NCBI RefSeq assembly: GCF_030718085.1
Contig: NZ_JAVAJF010000001.1
Coordinates: forward strand, 2,108,001 to 2,172,000
DNA: 64,000 nt
Direction of reading: 5' to 3'
DNA from: Marinobacter sp. MDS2
Lineage (GTDB): Bacteria > Pseudomonadota > Gammaproteobacteria > Pseudomonadales > Oleiphilaceae
Shown here: positions 63,828-64,000 of the stretch, piece after piece
Position numbering within the stretch: position 1 is the stretch's first letter
How the letters are laid out: each line of letters starts with the position of its first letter
Position numbers and translations under genes: made by a program
The notes under the pieces: generated by a model
Told to the model about the DNA's origin: nothing
Databases searched by the model: none
What the model saw: the letters and a program-made list of their open reading frames with translations, nothing else

Positions 63828-64000
63828 CTAACGTGTTGCGCGATTTCCAATCACTTCTTGAAGGCGTTCCACTGCCCTTTGCGGCTTGCGCTGAACCAGA
63901 GCCGAGAAGTTGCAGGGGGCGTGGCGGCTGTCTAATTGTGTGTTCAGAATGCCATTCCACCCGGTGCGACATGCGCCGGTGGAGCCGGGTAGACAGAAAA
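63828..64000 (-). CDS. moaB: Molybdenum cofactor biosynthesis protein MoaB, C-terminal part (partial)
   Basis: The minus strand from the window edge reads [19 protein letters not shown], then [11 protein letters not shown] and a ~24-residue basic end, stopping at TAG 63828-63830. This is the C-terminal signature of MoaB (molybdopterin adenylyltransferase family). About 57 residues are visible; the start lies beyond the window. It precedes moeA by 23 bp on the same strand. Confidence 0.88.
   Translation of the reverse strand, partial: FCLPGSTGACRTGWNGILNTQLDSRHAPCNFSALVQRKPQRAVERLQEVIGNRATR

Overview
The window looks like the chromosome of a marine, hydrocarbon-using gammaproteobacterium, most likely Marinobacter or a close relative. 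The indications are a CYP153A-type alkane hydroxylase very like the Marinobacter enzyme, Rsd/AlgQ, DsbB, PldA, Bfd/Bfr, cytochrome c5, RMF and several c-di-GMP proteins. The genus call is an inference from protein resemblance. I see no prophage, insertion sequence or CRISPR array.

Layout. 0-7 kb: RNA methyltransferases (a SpoU-family enzyme and RlmE), a ferredoxin-CYP153 operon with a divergent AraC regulator, a second AraC regulator meeting the first tail-to-tail, and a histidine-box desaturase. Both AraC-controlled intergenic regions carry direct repeats spaced exactly 21 bp. 6.8-16.3 kb: a frameshifted beta-trefoil lectin remnant, a large hybrid histidine kinase, tRNA-Arg(CCG), yaeQ, an LrgA/LrgB pair, then a signalling cluster. 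The first cluster gene fuses a plant-ETR1-like ethylene-binding domain to a histidine kinase; overlapping genes for a receiver-only protein and a REC-GGDEF-EAL protein follow, then a receiver-like protein without its phosphorylation site. 16.4-23.4 kb: a peptide ABC transporter operon ending in a PepQ-type dipeptidase. 23.5-43.8 kb: mostly housekeeping genes (bfd, bfr, phosphomannomutase, pldA, cytochrome c5, rep, a GGDEF/EAL protein, tex, gshA, rmf, a FliL-like exported protein, dsbB, rsd, an FKBP isomerase, an ABC-F ATPase, ppx, trxA), with striking long inverted repeats between some genes.

43.8-64 kb is one functional island for a molybdenum/tungsten formate dehydrogenase. It holds a regulator plus tungstate uptake (tupBCA), enzyme sulfuration and cofactor finishing (fdhD, mobA, mobB, moeA), and a four-gene block of poorly understood accessory proteins on the minus strand (tetra-cluster ferredoxin, Mrp ATPase, biotin/lipoate-ligase-like protein, DUF6505-like protein). 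The structural operon follows: DUF3305, DUF3306, TorD-like chaperone, small Tat protein, FdhA, FdhB, FdhC, a 42-residue membrane peptide and a TusA-like protein. Opposing it is moaB-moeA-moaD-moaE. Metal import, pterin synthesis, metal insertion, sulfuration, chaperoning and the exported enzyme are thus together in about 20 kb.

The two most interesting items are the ethylene-receptor-like c-di-GMP module and the formate dehydrogenase accessory genes of unknown function. Gene starts were chosen from ribosome-binding sites and overlaps visible in the sequence; family names come from recognition of the protein sequences, not from searches.
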